Positions 8,801 to 16,180 of a DNA stretch of 64,000 nucleotides are shown here, piece after piece. The stretch lies in NCBI RefSeq assembly GCF_900016645.1, contig NZ_CDGJ01000066.1. One strand, 5' to 3'. Below the pieces are notes generated by a model that searched no databases, was not told where the DNA came from, and was given only the letters and a program-made list of their open reading frames with translations. Source of the stretch: Acididesulfobacillus acetoxydans. GTDB lineage: Bacteria > Bacillota > Desulfitobacteriia > Desulfitobacteriales > Desulfitobacteriaceae. The translations under genes and the position numbers were made by a program. Within the stretch, counting starts at the first letter, position 1, and each line of letters opens with the position of its first letter.

Positions 8801-9435
8801 AGGTAAATACTGTCATGCCGCGTCCCCGTCCGGCCATCACGGTGGGGGTAACGGAAAAGATCAAAATCGGCTGCGGCAACCTCTATGTCAGCGTCAATGC
8901 GGATGAGAAAGGCATCTGTGAGGTCTTTACCAACACCGGCCGGGCCGGGGGCTGCTCTTCCCAGTCGGAGGCCACTGCCCGTCTGATTTCGATTGCCTTG
9001 CGTTCGGGCATTTCGGTTGACGCCATTACTGAGCAGATCCGGGGAATCCGTTGTCCGGCTTGCATCAGGCGGGAAGGAGTGAATGTTACTTCCTGCCCGG
9101 ATGCCATAGCCCGCGTGATCAAAAAATATATTGACAACGCGAATGGAAACGGTTTGGCGGGAAACGGACTGCATGAAAGTGGATCTAAGGGGCAAGATCC
9201 CGCCGGAAACGCTTCCGGTGTCCCGGGGGTCGGCGGAGATGACCTGAACGGCGTTAACGACCCTTCTCTGAAAATGGTCAACGTCAAAGGCCTAACCAAG
9301 GCCGAACGGGCGGTGGTCAAGAAAGCCCGGGCCGGGGTGGCTGTTGACAATGCCTGCCCGGAATGCGGCATGCCGATTAACCACGAAAGCGGCTGTGTGG
9401 TCTGTACACACTGCGGTTACAGTAAGTGCGGGTGA
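5839..9435 (+). CDS. nrdJ: Adenosylcobalamin-dependent ribonucleotide reductase with in-frame intein
   Basis: This class II reductase makes deoxyribonucleotides with a cobalamin-generated thiyl radical and needs no oxygen. The precursor is 1198 residues. The N-terminal reductase part covers residues 1-283, an intein covers 284-649, and the rest of the barrel resumes at Cys650 with CGEQPL. The spliced protein of about 832 residues would rebuild the NPCGE active-site motif. Late landmarks are the TSCPD-type domain (RCPAC, TSCPD) and a C-terminal zinc-ribbon-like tail with CPECG and CTHCG that ends SKCG. A glycine/alanine-rich linker near residues 950-985 and another near 1110-1145 look non-conserved. 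No N-terminal ATP-cone is apparent. The gene lies 47 bases after nrdR and shares its promoter. The starting GTG has a GGGGGA site upstream. Confidence 0.96.
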   Translation: MNFDGNVPKGWSKASLSDNARVILAKRYLKQEEGRVAETAEDMFYRVASVIAASEERFGRGKKEIAALTKDFYDIMVSLEFMPNSPTLMNAGRDLGQLSACFVLPVEDSMEEIFDAIKNAAIIHKSGGGTGFSFSRLRPKNSAVRSTGGVASGPVSFMKVFNSATEAVKQGGTRRGANMGILRVDHPDILEFISAKENNREITNFNISVGITEAFMAAAEAGRDYDLVDPHVGEPVGTLPARAVFDEIVDHAWRNGEPGIVFLDRLNKGNPTPQIGEIEATNPCVSGETWVLTNAGPAQVKNILGQETKLALNGSYYGSSPQGFFPTGVKPVMLVRTDRGYALRVTADHLIRVAKEVTRYRIAAEWREAGKLQPGDQIILSDNRGIRWQGKGSYDEGYVLGLLLGDGTLTEAGGIISVWGEGEEAGSLMEAAEKAVVGLPQRSDFRGFQKPVAGRAEHRLRLSSIRDLAAEYGIYPGNKHITSRIEETGYDFHRGFLRGIFDTDGTVVGNQEKGVSVRLWQNDKAVLGTVQRMLHRLGICCTVYENRKPGGAKALPNGQGGYKNYVVQPGHELVISEDNLEVFFQTVGFSQVKKQQALFEKLTAYRRNLNRERFLAKVTGCLPLGEEPVYDVQIRGVHAFDANGIHVHNCGEQPLLPNEACNLGSINLKRMVTEKAGKVTVDWERLSYVTRLAVRFLDDVIEVNQYPLPIIEKMVKENRKVGLGVMGFADMLILLQTSYASDDAVEYAGKIMSFIQEEARKESERLADERGVFPNYEGSVYDGVRRLRNATLTTIAPTGTISMICGVSSGVEPLFAVAYTKTVMDGTPLVEVNPIFEQFAREYGFYSQEMMRGIAERGTVLGLNEVPAWVQEVFITAHEIAPEWHIKIQAAFQNYTDNAVSKTINFRRAATRADIAGAYRLAYALNCKGLTVYRDGSREEQVLSAGAKPSAGSEAGHGQTGVTGSQARAGVTGEPASAAPPKVPFVPEVNTVMPRPRPAITVGVTEKIKIGCGNLYVSVNADEKGICEVFTNTGRAGGCSSQSEATARLISIALRSGISVDAITEQIRGIRCPACIRREGVNVTSCPDAIARVIKKYIDNANGNGLAGNGLHESGSKGQDPAGNASGVPGVGGDDLNGVNDPSLKMVNVKGLTKAERAVVKKARAGVAVDNACPECGMPINHESGCVVCTHCGYSKCG
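6688..7785 (+). mobile_element. NrdJ intein with LAGLIDADG homing endonuclease
   Basis: The 366-residue insert begins with Cys284 (CVSGETWVLT, block A), has a TADH block B motif, and ends with a GIHVHN block followed by the extein cysteine Cys650. These are all residues needed for protein splicing. Two dodecapeptide endonuclease motifs are intact: GLLLGDG with Asp406 and RGIFDTDG with Asp504, so the homing enzyme may be active. Inteins are known at this reductase site in archaea, phages and some bacteria. The insertion point is the thiyl-radical cysteine itself. Confidence 0.95.
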
Positions 9436-9525
9436 GTCTCCCGGGGACGGAGGCAGGATATTAGCGCGCAATACAGAAATACTATAAAAATACCCGGCAG
9501 AGGAAAAAAGAAGGGGGTTTTCGAG

Positions 9526-10362
9526 GTGGCTCTGAAAGTTACGGTTTTGGTGGAGAATACGGTGGGAGTGCCCTTGGGACTTTTAGGTGAGTGGGGTCTG
9601 GCGCTTTTTCTGGACTTTGGGGATGAGCGCGTCCTGCTTGACGTCGGGGAACAGGGGAACTTAATCGGGAATGCCGACACCTTGGGCATTGATCTGAAAA
9701 GAATCGACAAGGTCGTGCTCAGTCACGGACATTACGATCACACGGGAGGCTTGCTCAAACTGCTGCAGTACCGGGGCCGCGTACCGGTATACGCCCACCC
9801 GGACCTTTTTGCCGGGCATTACGGACGGGGTTTCAACGGTGAGGGGGACAAGTACCTGGGAGTGCCCTTTCGCCGGGAACAGCTGACGAGCGCCGGGGCC
9901 GAATTTCATTTCCACAAGGAGCCGCTTGAGTTGAGACCGGGATTATGGCTCAGCGGGGAAATCCCGCGCCGGACGGATTATGAACGGGTCGATGAGCGCA
10001 TGATCCAAATCCGGGACGGACAGACCGTCGCGGACACGCTTCCCGATGATTACAGTTTGTTTTATACGAGTGAGAGCGGGTTGGTCATCTTCCTTGGCTG
10101 TGCTCATGCCGGACTGGTCAACATTGTGGAGTACGCCAAACAACTCACGGGGCAGGGCAAGGTTAGGGCCATTATCGGCGGCACGCATTTAGGACCGGCC
10201 AGCCCCGAGCAGCAACAGAAGACGATGGAATACTTAAGGACCCTCGACCTGGAAGTGCTCGCCCCTAATCACTGTACAGGTCCGGCCATGCTGGCCAAAC
10301 TGGCCGGGGAGTTTCCGCGGCAATTTGCCTGGGCCGGAGCGGGCAGCACCCTCGAGTTTTAG
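9526..10362 (+). CDS. MBL-fold metallo-hydrolase
   Basis: This 278-residue protein has the metallo-beta-lactamase fold signature HGHYDH (residues 67-72) followed by TGG, and later GCAHAG and GGTHLG motifs that supply further metal ligands. It resembles the Clostridial/archaeal group often labelled as a dihydropterin-ribofuranosyl-aminobenzene phosphate synthase homolog, a label with weak biochemical support. Role and substrate are unknown. The GTG start follows a purine-rich AAGAAGGGGG. It lies 90 bases after nrdJ with no clear terminator between, so partial co-transcription is possible. The gene converges on a Nudix gene. Confidence 0.85.
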   Translation: MALKVTVLVENTVGVPLGLLGEWGLALFLDFGDERVLLDVGEQGNLIGNADTLGIDLKRIDKVVLSHGHYDHTGGLLKLLQYRGRVPVYAHPDLFAGHYGRGFNGEGDKYLGVPFRREQLTSAGAEFHFHKEPLELRPGLWLSGEIPRRTDYERVDERMIQIRDGQTVADTLPDDYSLFYTSESGLVIFLGCAHAGLVNIVEYAKQLTGQGKVRAIIGGTHLGPASPEQQQKTMEYLRTLDLEVLAPNHCTGPAMLAKLAGEFPRQFAWAGAGSTLEF

Positions 10363-10402
10363 CAGCGGGGACGTACCGCTGCCGGGTTATCCAACGCGTA
10401 AG

Positions 10403-10426
10403 ACTCCCACTTCTACAAGTGGGAGT
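10403..10426. terminator. Hairpin between convergent genes
   Basis: The arms 10403-10412 and 10417-10426 are perfect 10-bp complements with a 4-base loop. It sits between the convergent metallo-hydrolase and Nudix genes and could end both transcripts, although neither side has a good T-tract. Confidence 0.5.
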
Positions 10427-10440
10427 GGGTGCCCACGAGT

Positions 10441-11037
10441 TCATTCCCGGCGGGGTGTGGCGGTCCGGAAAAGGAGGGGCCGCTCCCCCAGCATTTTTAC
10501 CCCTTCAATCCGTTCGAAGCCCGTCAAACCGGGCAGCGTAGCTTCCAGCATATGCAGGGTGAGGGGGGCGATGGACAGACGGCGGGCTTCTTCAAGGGTG
10601 AAGAAACCGAGGGAACGGACCTCATCCTCGTCTCCCCGGGCGCTGCCGCTCAGGTAGCGGAGCAGAAAGATGAGATAAAGATCATGGGGCTGGGGCGGAG
10701 CTTCTTCGCCCGGACGGTCCCGGACGGCGATGAGAGTGGAAGCTTGGGTTTCGATTCCGGTTTCCTCCCGGACTTCGCGGGCCACGGCGTTCTCGATGTT
10801 TTCCTCCGCTTCGACATAACCGCCCGGGAGGGTCCAGATTCCCCGGCCGGGGTTATGGGCACGCTGCACGAGTAAGGCTTTGCCCCCGTGCCAAAGGATT
10901 CCGCCCACACCGAGCGTGAAATCTCCCCAGTGGACGAAAGAGCAATCAGGGCAGAAAGAGCGCGTCCGTGCGCCGAATTCCTTGTTGCCGAGGGGTCTGC
11001 CGCATTGCGGGCAGAAATGGTATGTCACCGGATGCAT
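10441..11037 (-). CDS. Nudix hydrolase with N-terminal zinc ribbon
   Basis: The 198-residue protein has an N-terminal zinc ribbon (Cys9, Cys12, Cys29, Cys32) and a complete Nudix box from Gly73 to Ile95 (G-x5-E-x7-REVREETGI). The architecture resembles NADH pyrophosphatase (NudC)-like and related ADP-ribose/nucleotide hydrolases. The substrate cannot be read from the sequence. The start at 11037 is chosen because a GGGAGGAAA ribosome site lies 6-8 bases upstream; a longer frame exists but lacks such a site. It reads leftward after an MFS transporter gene with about 110 bases between. Confidence 0.88.
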   Translation of the reverse strand: MHPVTYHFCPQCGRPLGNKEFGARTRSFCPDCSFVHWGDFTLGVGGILWHGGKALLVQRAHNPGRGIWTLPGGYVEAEENIENAVAREVREETGIETQASTLIAVRDRPGEEAPPQPHDLYLIFLLRYLSGSARGDEDEVRSLGFFTLEEARRLSIAPLTLHMLEATLPGLTGFERIEGVKMLGERPLLFRTATPRRE

Positions 11038-11146
11038 AAGTGTTTCCTCCCGTTCGTTCTTAGGTTGTCTGAGCAAGGGTTCAGGCTTAGGATGTCCCTT
11101 CCCACTCCACTTCACAAACCTGAAAGTTTCGTGGGTACTTTTTTGC

Positions 11147-12352
11147 CTAAATGTTTAGTGAGCTGTCACGCGTTCGCCGAAGGCGATTTTCCGAGAGACC
11201 GTAAAAGATGAAGGCCAAGAGGCCGGCGGAGACAAAGACGAGGGCCAAGAGCCAGATTTGGGAGCCGTGGCTGCGGTCAAAAACGATGCCTCCCAGAACG
11301 GGTCCCAGGATCCGTCCGCCCGAACCCGCTCCGCCGACAATACCCTGATAAGTACCCGCCCAGCCTTGGGGTGCCAAAAAAGCGGCGGCTGCCGGTACGG
11401 CCGGCAGAATCAGCATTTCGCCCAAGGTCAGGCTGAGCATGCCGAGAAGATAAGCCGCATAGGGCAGGTTGCCCCGGAGGGCCAGGAATGAGCAGGCAAT
11501 GAGAAGACAGGCCAGGTAAAATTGGCGGCGGAAGCTGCAGGCCCAAACCCGGATGATCCAATTGGTCAGGGGCTGAAGAGTCACGATGAAAATCCCGTTC
11601 AGGGTCCAGAGAAAACTGTAAAGCGGGAGAGAGAAGCCCTGCCGAGTCATGATTACGGGTACGATAGTCGTCCACTGGCTGTAGCCGCCCCAGACAAACA
11701 GGATTCCCATGCCTAAAGCCAGGAGGGCGGGAGAGCCGGGAGCGTGGAGGACGGCGGAGAGATCCTTGTGCTTCTCAGGCATTTTTTGAACCTTGACCGG
11801 TGCCCGGATGGCAAAGACTACGACGATAAAGTAGATGATGAAGGAGACGGAGTTGCCGAGGAAAACCCAACGAAAAGAGATCTGGGCTACCAGTCCGCCC
11901 AGGGCGGTACCCACCGCGTTGCCCGCGTTGTTGAAAACGTACAGGTAGTTAAAACCCCGGCGTCCTCCTTGGGGCCAGATGGTCTGAACGAGGGTGTTCA
12001 GAGGGACGAGCACGAAGCCGTTCATTAGCCCGAAAAGAATGATGCCGGGGGCGTAGACCGGCCATATGGGGAAAAGACCAATGAGCGTCATAATGAGGGC
12101 GGACCCGGTCAAGCCCAGGAGCATCATCTTGCGGGCGCCCAGAAAGTCGGCCAGAAAGCCGCTGACAAACTGGCCCAGCAAATTCATCCCGGATTGTAAG
12201 GCGATGATAATCCCTGCTTCTGTCAGAGTCCGGCCCAGCACATTGTGCATAAACAAGCTGTTCAAGGGCCACATTAGCGCATTACCCAGAGAATTAATAA
12301 AGCCGCCGGCAACCAGAATCTTAATGGTACGCGGAATTTCGGATTTTCGCAA
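11147..12352 (-). CDS. MFS transporter
   Basis: This 401-residue membrane protein has twelve predicted helices and the loop 2-3 motif region (SGFLADFLGARKM) of the major facilitator superfamily, with a polar central loop near residue 190-205. It is likely an exporter of small molecules, but no substrate is indicated. The only start after an in-frame stop is TTG at 12352; a weak GGCAGG lies just before it, so the start is not certain. It reads away from the glutaredoxin gene and toward the Nudix gene. Confidence 0.85.
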   Translation of the reverse strand: MRKSEIPRTIKILVAGGFINSLGNALMWPLNSLFMHNVLGRTLTEAGIIIALQSGMNLLGQFVSGFLADFLGARKMMLLGLTGSALIMTLIGLFPIWPVYAPGIILFGLMNGFVLVPLNTLVQTIWPQGGRRGFNYLYVFNNAGNAVGTALGGLVAQISFRWVFLGNSVSFIIYFIVVVFAIRAPVKVQKMPEKHKDLSAVLHAPGSPALLALGMGILFVWGGYSQWTTIVPVIMTRQGFSLPLYSFLWTLNGIFIVTLQPLTNWIIRVWACSFRRQFYLACLLIACSFLALRGNLPYAAYLLGMLSLTLGEMLILPAVPAAAAFLAPQGWAGTYQGIVGGAGSGGRILGPVLGGIVFDRSHGSQIWLLALVFVSAGLLAFIFYGLSENRLRRTRDSSLNI

Positions 12353-12648
12353 AAGGGTCTACCTGCCTTCTCCTTGATATCCTGTTGTTGCAGCGCCGCT
12401 CGACGCCGGGAACCTCCCAGCCGAGGAAGCCTTCGGGTCCTGGGCAGTCTTCCGGATGGAGGGAATTCCCGGGACGGAAAGAGTACTTGGGACGAAGGGA
12501 ACTTCCGGCGGGGGGAATCCCCCGGATTGTTACTTCGACGTCCGGAGAAAGATACCTGCTGTCCGCTCCAATGATTTCAGCGCCTGGCACGGGAAAGGGA
12601 TTTTGAGTATAATACGGAGTATAGATCATCAACTTTGTCAAAGGACTG
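12353..12648. other. Divergent intergenic region, promoter for glutaredoxin
   Basis: About 300 GC-rich bases separate the leftward MFS gene from the rightward glutaredoxin gene. I see no convincing protein in it. TATAAT at 12608-12613 is a plausible -10 for the glutaredoxin gene, with only a weak TGGCAC about 17 bp upstream. The remainder is rich in short purine/pyrimidine repeats without a recognisable RNA. Confidence 0.4.
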
Positions 12649-12678
12649 ATGTTTGCCGGAAAGGTAGGGGATGAGGCT

Positions 12679-13017
12679 TTGAAAGACGTTACGATTTTTA
12701 CCACCAAGACTTGACCGCACTGCAGAAGCGCGAAAGAGTTTCTTTCGCAGAACAGGATTTATTTTGCCGAGAGGGATGTTCAGAAGGATCCGCAAGCGGC
12801 TTGGGAACTGCAAAGACGCAATATCAGCGGGGTGCCGACTTTTCTGATCGGCGAGGACGTGATTGTGGGTTTCGATCGGCAAAGGATCCTGCAACTGGTC
12901 GATCATCGCCTGGCGGACTGTCCCCAGTGCGGACAGAAAATGCGGGTGCCGGTGGGAAAAGGTGCCCTTCAGGTCAAGTGCCCAAAATGTGCGCACCAAT
13001 TTGTCATCAATACTTAG
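12679..13017 (+). CDS. Selenocysteine-containing glutaredoxin (YruB/NrdH type) with C-terminal zinc ribbon
   Basis: Translation from TTG 12679 gives MKDVTIFTTKT, then an in-frame UGA at 12712-12714, then PHCRSAKEFL and a full glutaredoxin fold ending GVPTFLIGEDVIVGFD. The UGA stands exactly where YruB/NrdH-type glutaredoxins have the first cysteine of CPxC, so the active site would be Sec-Pro-His-Cys. A perfect 8-bp hairpin with a GTT loop starts 15 bases after the UGA (12730-12748), as expected for a bacterial SECIS. After residue about 80 comes a zinc-ribbon-like tail with CPQC and CPKC, ending at a TAG. The product is about 112 residues and should be a strong thiol or selenol reductant. 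An in-frame ATG at 12649 is an alternative start; TTG 12679 fits the family's N-terminus and has AGGGGATGAGG upstream. An ordinary nonsense mutation is unlikely because the frame stays intact on both sides. Confidence 0.85.
12730..12748 (+). promoter_or_regulatory. SECIS-like hairpin for selenocysteine insertion
   Basis: Arms 12730-12737 and 12741-12748 are perfect complements with loop GTT. The first loop base is 23 bases after the UGA, within the range described for bacterial SECIS elements, and the loop begins with G as those usually do. Confidence 0.75.
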
Positions 13018-13179
13018 AAATAGCCAGCGATATTCAGAAAAAAAGAAGCGGATAGGTAAGAACAACTGATCCCGGCCGAATTGACTTCCGCGGAAGCCTT
13101 GCGGCGGCCGGGGCGCTAAAATCGCGCCGGCACGGGCTTGGGGCTGGAGTTTTTGCCTCTCCTTTGGGGGGAAAAGGTC

Positions 13180-14415
13180 ATGAAAGTGCCGAGCTTTGAG
13201 TTACAGGTCAGGGTGGCCCGCTTACAGGACCATCTGCGCGCCCAAGGAATCGACGGGGCCCTGTTGGTGCAGCGGGCCGATACCCTGTACTACAGTGGGA
13301 CAGCGCAAAATGTGCATCTCTACATTCCCCGGGCCGGACGCCCGCTCGTGCTGGCCTATCGGGATTTCGCCCGGGCGCAGTCTGAAAGCTCCTGGGGGGT
13401 CGTGCCGCTGACAGGGTTGTCGAAATTACCCGAATTTATTGAAGGGGCGGGAAACCCTCTGCCCAATGTTTTGGGTCTGGAATTCGATGTTCTTCCCGTG
13501 TCACAGTTCGAACGCTATCGCAGGCTTTGGCCGGAGGCTGTTTTCAGGGATATTTCCGCTGCCATTCGGCATCAAAGGGCGGTGAAATCCGACTGGGAAC
13601 TGGAACGGCTCAAAGAGGCGGCGGAAATTTACCCTCAGCTCCTCGTCTACGCGCGGGAGATTTTGCGTCCCGGTATGACGGAACTCGAGTTGGAAGGGTT
13701 GCTGGAGGGGAAGGCGCGGGCCCTCGGGCATGGCGGCTTCGTCAGGACCAGGGGGTTTGGTTCGGAATTTCACTTCGGCGCGGTAACGGCAGGGGCGAGG
13801 GCGGCTGTCGCCGGGGCTTTTGACGGCCCGGTCGTGGGGGCGGGGCTTTCGCCCGAGCATCCGGGCGGCGCGTCGGTGGCGGGGATTGCCGAGGGCGAGC
13901 CGATTGTCGTTGACACGGTCAGTGTTGTGCGCGGGTATCAGATCGACCAAACGCGCATGTTTGTCCTGGGCCGTCTGAGTCCGGAGTTGACCGAGGCCTA
14001 CCGGGTTGCCTGTGAGATCGAGGAAAGGCTTCGCCGACTGCTCCTCCCGGGGCGGGTTGCGGGGCAAGTTTATGAAGAAGTGTTGACTTGGGTAAAGGAT
14101 AACACACCTTATGCGGAAAATTTCATGGGCTTCGCACACAGCCGTGTGAGTTTTGTCGGCCACGGGGTCGGCTTGGAGCTGGATGAATTGCCTACCATCA
14201 GCCGGGGTGCGAAAGACATCCTGGTGCCGGGGATGGTTATCGCCATCGAGCCGAAATTTGTTTTCCCGGGTGTCGGTGTGGTTGGAATAGAGGACACGGT
14301 CGTGGTTGAGGGGAGTACTGGGGCATCCTTTCTGTCGAAGGCTCCCCGTGAGTTGCAAATTGTCCGGGCGGAGGGAGACGCAGGTGGACAAAAGGCTGAT
14401 GAAACGCTAAGATAG
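13180..14415 (+). CDS. M24-family Xaa-Pro-type peptidase
   Basis: The 411-residue protein has a creatinase-like N-terminal domain (about 1-150) and a pita-bread catalytic domain. All five metal ligands are present: Asp245, Asp256, His328, Glu357 and Glu371. It is expected to cleave X-Pro peptides in the cytoplasm; other M24 members have lost peptidase activity, but the full ligand set argues for catalysis. A start at 13180 is preferred because GGGGGGAAAAGG lies directly before the ATG. It is in the same direction as the glutaredoxin and the stress-protein gene downstream. Confidence 0.92.
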   Translation: MKVPSFELQVRVARLQDHLRAQGIDGALLVQRADTLYYSGTAQNVHLYIPRAGRPLVLAYRDFARAQSESSWGVVPLTGLSKLPEFIEGAGNPLPNVLGLEFDVLPVSQFERYRRLWPEAVFRDISAAIRHQRAVKSDWELERLKEAAEIYPQLLVYAREILRPGMTELELEGLLEGKARALGHGGFVRTRGFGSEFHFGAVTAGARAAVAGAFDGPVVGAGLSPEHPGGASVAGIAEGEPIVVDTVSVVRGYQIDQTRMFVLGRLSPELTEAYRVACEIEERLRRLLLPGRVAGQVYEEVLTWVKDNTPYAENFMGFAHSRVSFVGHGVGLELDELPTISRGAKDILVPGMVIAIEPKFVFPGVGVVGIEDTVVVEGSTGASFLSKAPRELQIVRAEGDAGGQKADETLR

Positions 14416-14467
14416 GAAACACCGACATAGGCAGAAGTGGGTTGGGAAAGAAGGGAAGGTGAAGACC

Positions 14468-14896
14468 ATGTTTAAAAAGATTCTGGTGCCGACCGACGCG
14501 TCCGAATTTTCGCGCCGGGCACTGATGACGGCGCTCGAAATCGCCCGCAAATACGACTCGGAAATCGAGTTGATGCATGTTACTTACACCCCGCAAGCAT
14601 ACTGGGGATACAGTATTGCCTACGGCATATCGGTGAGTGAGGAGGAACTGAAGCGTAACGGGGAACTGGCACTGGAAGCCACTTTAACCGGAATCGAGAC
14701 CGCGCCGGTTAAGGTGACGAAGCTATTGCGGTCCGGGCACCCGGTGACGGCTATTCTGGAGCAGATCGAGAGCGACCCGGTTGACCTGATTGTCATGGGA
14801 AGCCATGGGTATGGTCCGATTGCCGGGTCAGTGCTGGGAAGCGTCAGCCAAAGAATCCTGCAGCGCGCCAAATGTCCGGTCATGATCGTGAAATAG
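14468..14896 (+). CDS. Universal stress protein (UspA family)
   Basis: This 142-residue single-domain protein starts MFKKILVPTDASEFS and ends with the ATP-binding signature GSHGYG followed by GSVS and CPVMIVK. Such proteins bind ATP and modulate stress survival; no partner is evident. ATG 14468 is preferred over a GTG nine bases upstream that would lie inside the AAGGTGAAG ribosome site. A hairpin terminator follows 50 bases later. Confidence 0.93.
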   Translation: MFKKILVPTDASEFSRRALMTALEIARKYDSEIELMHVTYTPQAYWGYSIAYGISVSEEELKRNGELALEATLTGIETAPVKVTKLLRSGHPVTAILEQIESDPVDLIVMGSHGYGPIAGSVLGSVSQRILQRAKCPVMIVK

Positions 14897-14945
14897 GTTC
14901 TCCGGCCTGGCGCACAATCCCTGTTGCGGCCGCGAATATGGTAAA

Positions 14946-14978
14946 AGTCCCTGCCGTGAAGGCAGGGATTTCCTTTTT
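14946..14978 (+). terminator. Intrinsic terminator after usp gene
   Basis: The core stem is 14948-14955 with 14961-14968 (8 bp, extended to 10 with a G-T pair), loop GTGAA, followed by TTTCCTTTTT. Confidence 0.85.
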
Positions 14979-15183
14979 GCATCGCGAAATAAACTGATAA
15001 TCGGCTGGGCGCGGCATCGAGTTTAACTTATCGGCATCGGGTTTGTGAAGGCGAATTCCTCACTGCTGCTGATTCTGATTCTCACTATACCGTGAACCCG
15101 AGAGTAAAACGAGGATTGGCGGCGGTCCCCGGAATCTTGAGGATCTGGCGCATAAAGAAGAACCGATTCGCGGAGGTGGCGGC

Positions 15184-15537
15184 ATGGGCGGAGAGAAGGA
15201 AGTCTGGTTGGGGGAAGAGGAGATTGACAGCCTGCTGCGGGGAAAACTGTTGTGGTCAGATGTGGTTTCCCGTACGGAAGGAGCGAAGGATGCTCAAAGA
15301 ATCCGCCGGCTGGGGGAGCCGCTCCGCAGGTTGCGCTCCGGAAGTGGTGCGGACGCGCAGGTACCGGTTTACGAACAGCAGGTACCGGTCCACGAACATG
15401 TTACCTGTTCGGCGGAGCGTTTTACGGAGGCCGGGTTCCGGGCGGGGGAACCTGCCGCCCGGAACGTGACCGTCATGCTGGCGGTGGTTGCGGTCTTGAC
15501 CGTGGGATCCTGGTTGTATTTCGCCTTGCTAATCTGA
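15184..15537 (+). CDS. Small tail-anchored protein of unknown function
   Basis: I do not recognise this 117-residue protein. It has a polar, charged N-terminal part, a short internal duplication (QVPVYEQ then QVPVHEH at about residues 59-72), and one hydrophobic helix at about 96-115 at the extreme C-terminus, which suggests a tail anchor in the membrane. A GGAGGTGG site precedes the ATG. It lies upstream of the ctsR promoter and is a separate unit. A conserved family cannot be asserted. Confidence 0.6.
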   Translation: MGGEKEVWLGEEEIDSLLRGKLLWSDVVSRTEGAKDAQRIRRLGEPLRRLRSGSGADAQVPVYEQQVPVHEHVTCSAERFTEAGFRAGEPAARNVTVMLAVVAVLTVGSWLYFALLI

Positions 15538-15579
15538 ATTGCCTTTTTTCCGTCGGAGGGATATTCTTTTTGAAAAAGG

Positions 15580-15651
15580 TTGGCAAAATACGAGAAGTTG
15601 GGTATGATATACGTAAGGTCAGAGAAGGTCATAAGGTCAAAGAAGGTCATT
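15580..15651 (+). promoter_or_regulatory. ctsR operon promoter with two CtsR operators
   Basis: TTGGCA (15580-15585), 17 bp, TATGAT (15603-15608). Just downstream are four GGTC half-sites at 15617, 15627, 15635 and 15645, giving two heptad-repeat CtsR boxes (GGTCAxA-N3-GGTCAxx) side by side up to 6 bases before the ctsR start. CtsR bound there would block the operon until heat or arginine phosphorylation releases it. Confidence 0.9.
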
Positions 15652-15656
15652 AACTT

Positions 15657-16127
15657 ATGGGGAATTTGGCAGATAGGATTGAACAGTATATCAAAGAAGC
15701 CATGGCCCGGGCGGAAGAGGGATATGTCGTCCTGCAGCGCGGCATCCTGGCAGAGGCTTTCTCTTGTGCCCCCTCCCAAATTAACTATGTTTTGGATACA
15801 CGCTTCACAGTCGAACGGGGTTATTTGGTTGAGAGCCGCCGCGGTGGGGGAGGGTACCTGCGGATTGTTCGGTTGGAAGTCGCGGCGGACGGGCTTCTCC
15901 ACGAAGTGATGGGCCAGCTGATAGGGGACTCTGTATCTCTGGAGCGAGCGAACGGTTTACTGGCACGCCTTTATGATGAGGAGATCCTCACAGCCCGGGA
16001 AGCGGCCATTATCAAGAGCATTTTGTCCCGGGAGGCTTTGGGGGGCCGGGGCCCTGAAGAAAACGCTCTGCGGGCCCGACTGATGAAAAGGATCATTACG
16101 ACCCTCTGCCGTGAAGATCTTCAGTGA
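15657..16127 (+). CDS. ctsR: Transcriptional repressor CtsR
   Basis: CtsR is the heat-shock class III repressor of clp genes in Bacillota. The 156-residue protein has the N-terminal winged HTH (ADRIEQYIKE to residues about 70, with the GGGGYLRI wing glycines) and the C-terminal dimerisation domain (about 85-150). Length matches the family. It opens the ctsR-mcsA-mcsB-clpC operon and lies directly under two CtsR operators, so it is autoregulated. A weak AAGAAGG within the operator precedes the ATG. Confidence 0.97.
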   Translation: MGNLADRIEQYIKEAMARAEEGYVVLQRGILAEAFSCAPSQINYVLDTRFTVERGYLVESRRGGGGYLRIVRLEVAADGLLHEVMGQLIGDSVSLERANGLLARLYDEEILTAREAAIIKSILSREALGGRGPEENALRARLMKRIITTLCREDLQ

Positions 16128-16180
16128 GGGCTGCGAGGGATGAAGAGATGAAGAAGAAAGGAAGAAAAGGGGGGACAGCC

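Noticed and set aside
10403..10426. End of an IS200/IS605-type element
   Set aside because: The hairpin resembles such ends, but no tnpA or tnpB sequence is nearby; it lies between two convergent genes, where a terminator is expected.
12679..12714. Glutaredoxin gene disrupted by a stop codon (pseudogene)
   Set aside because: The only stop is a UGA at the exact catalytic cysteine position, the frame is otherwise intact and a SECIS-like hairpin follows; recoding is the simpler reading.
12832..13017. Independent 61-residue zinc-ribbon protein
   Set aside because: The ATG-equivalent start is an internal valine/GTG in the glutaredoxin fold (GVPTFLIG), so this is only the C-terminal part of the selenoprotein.
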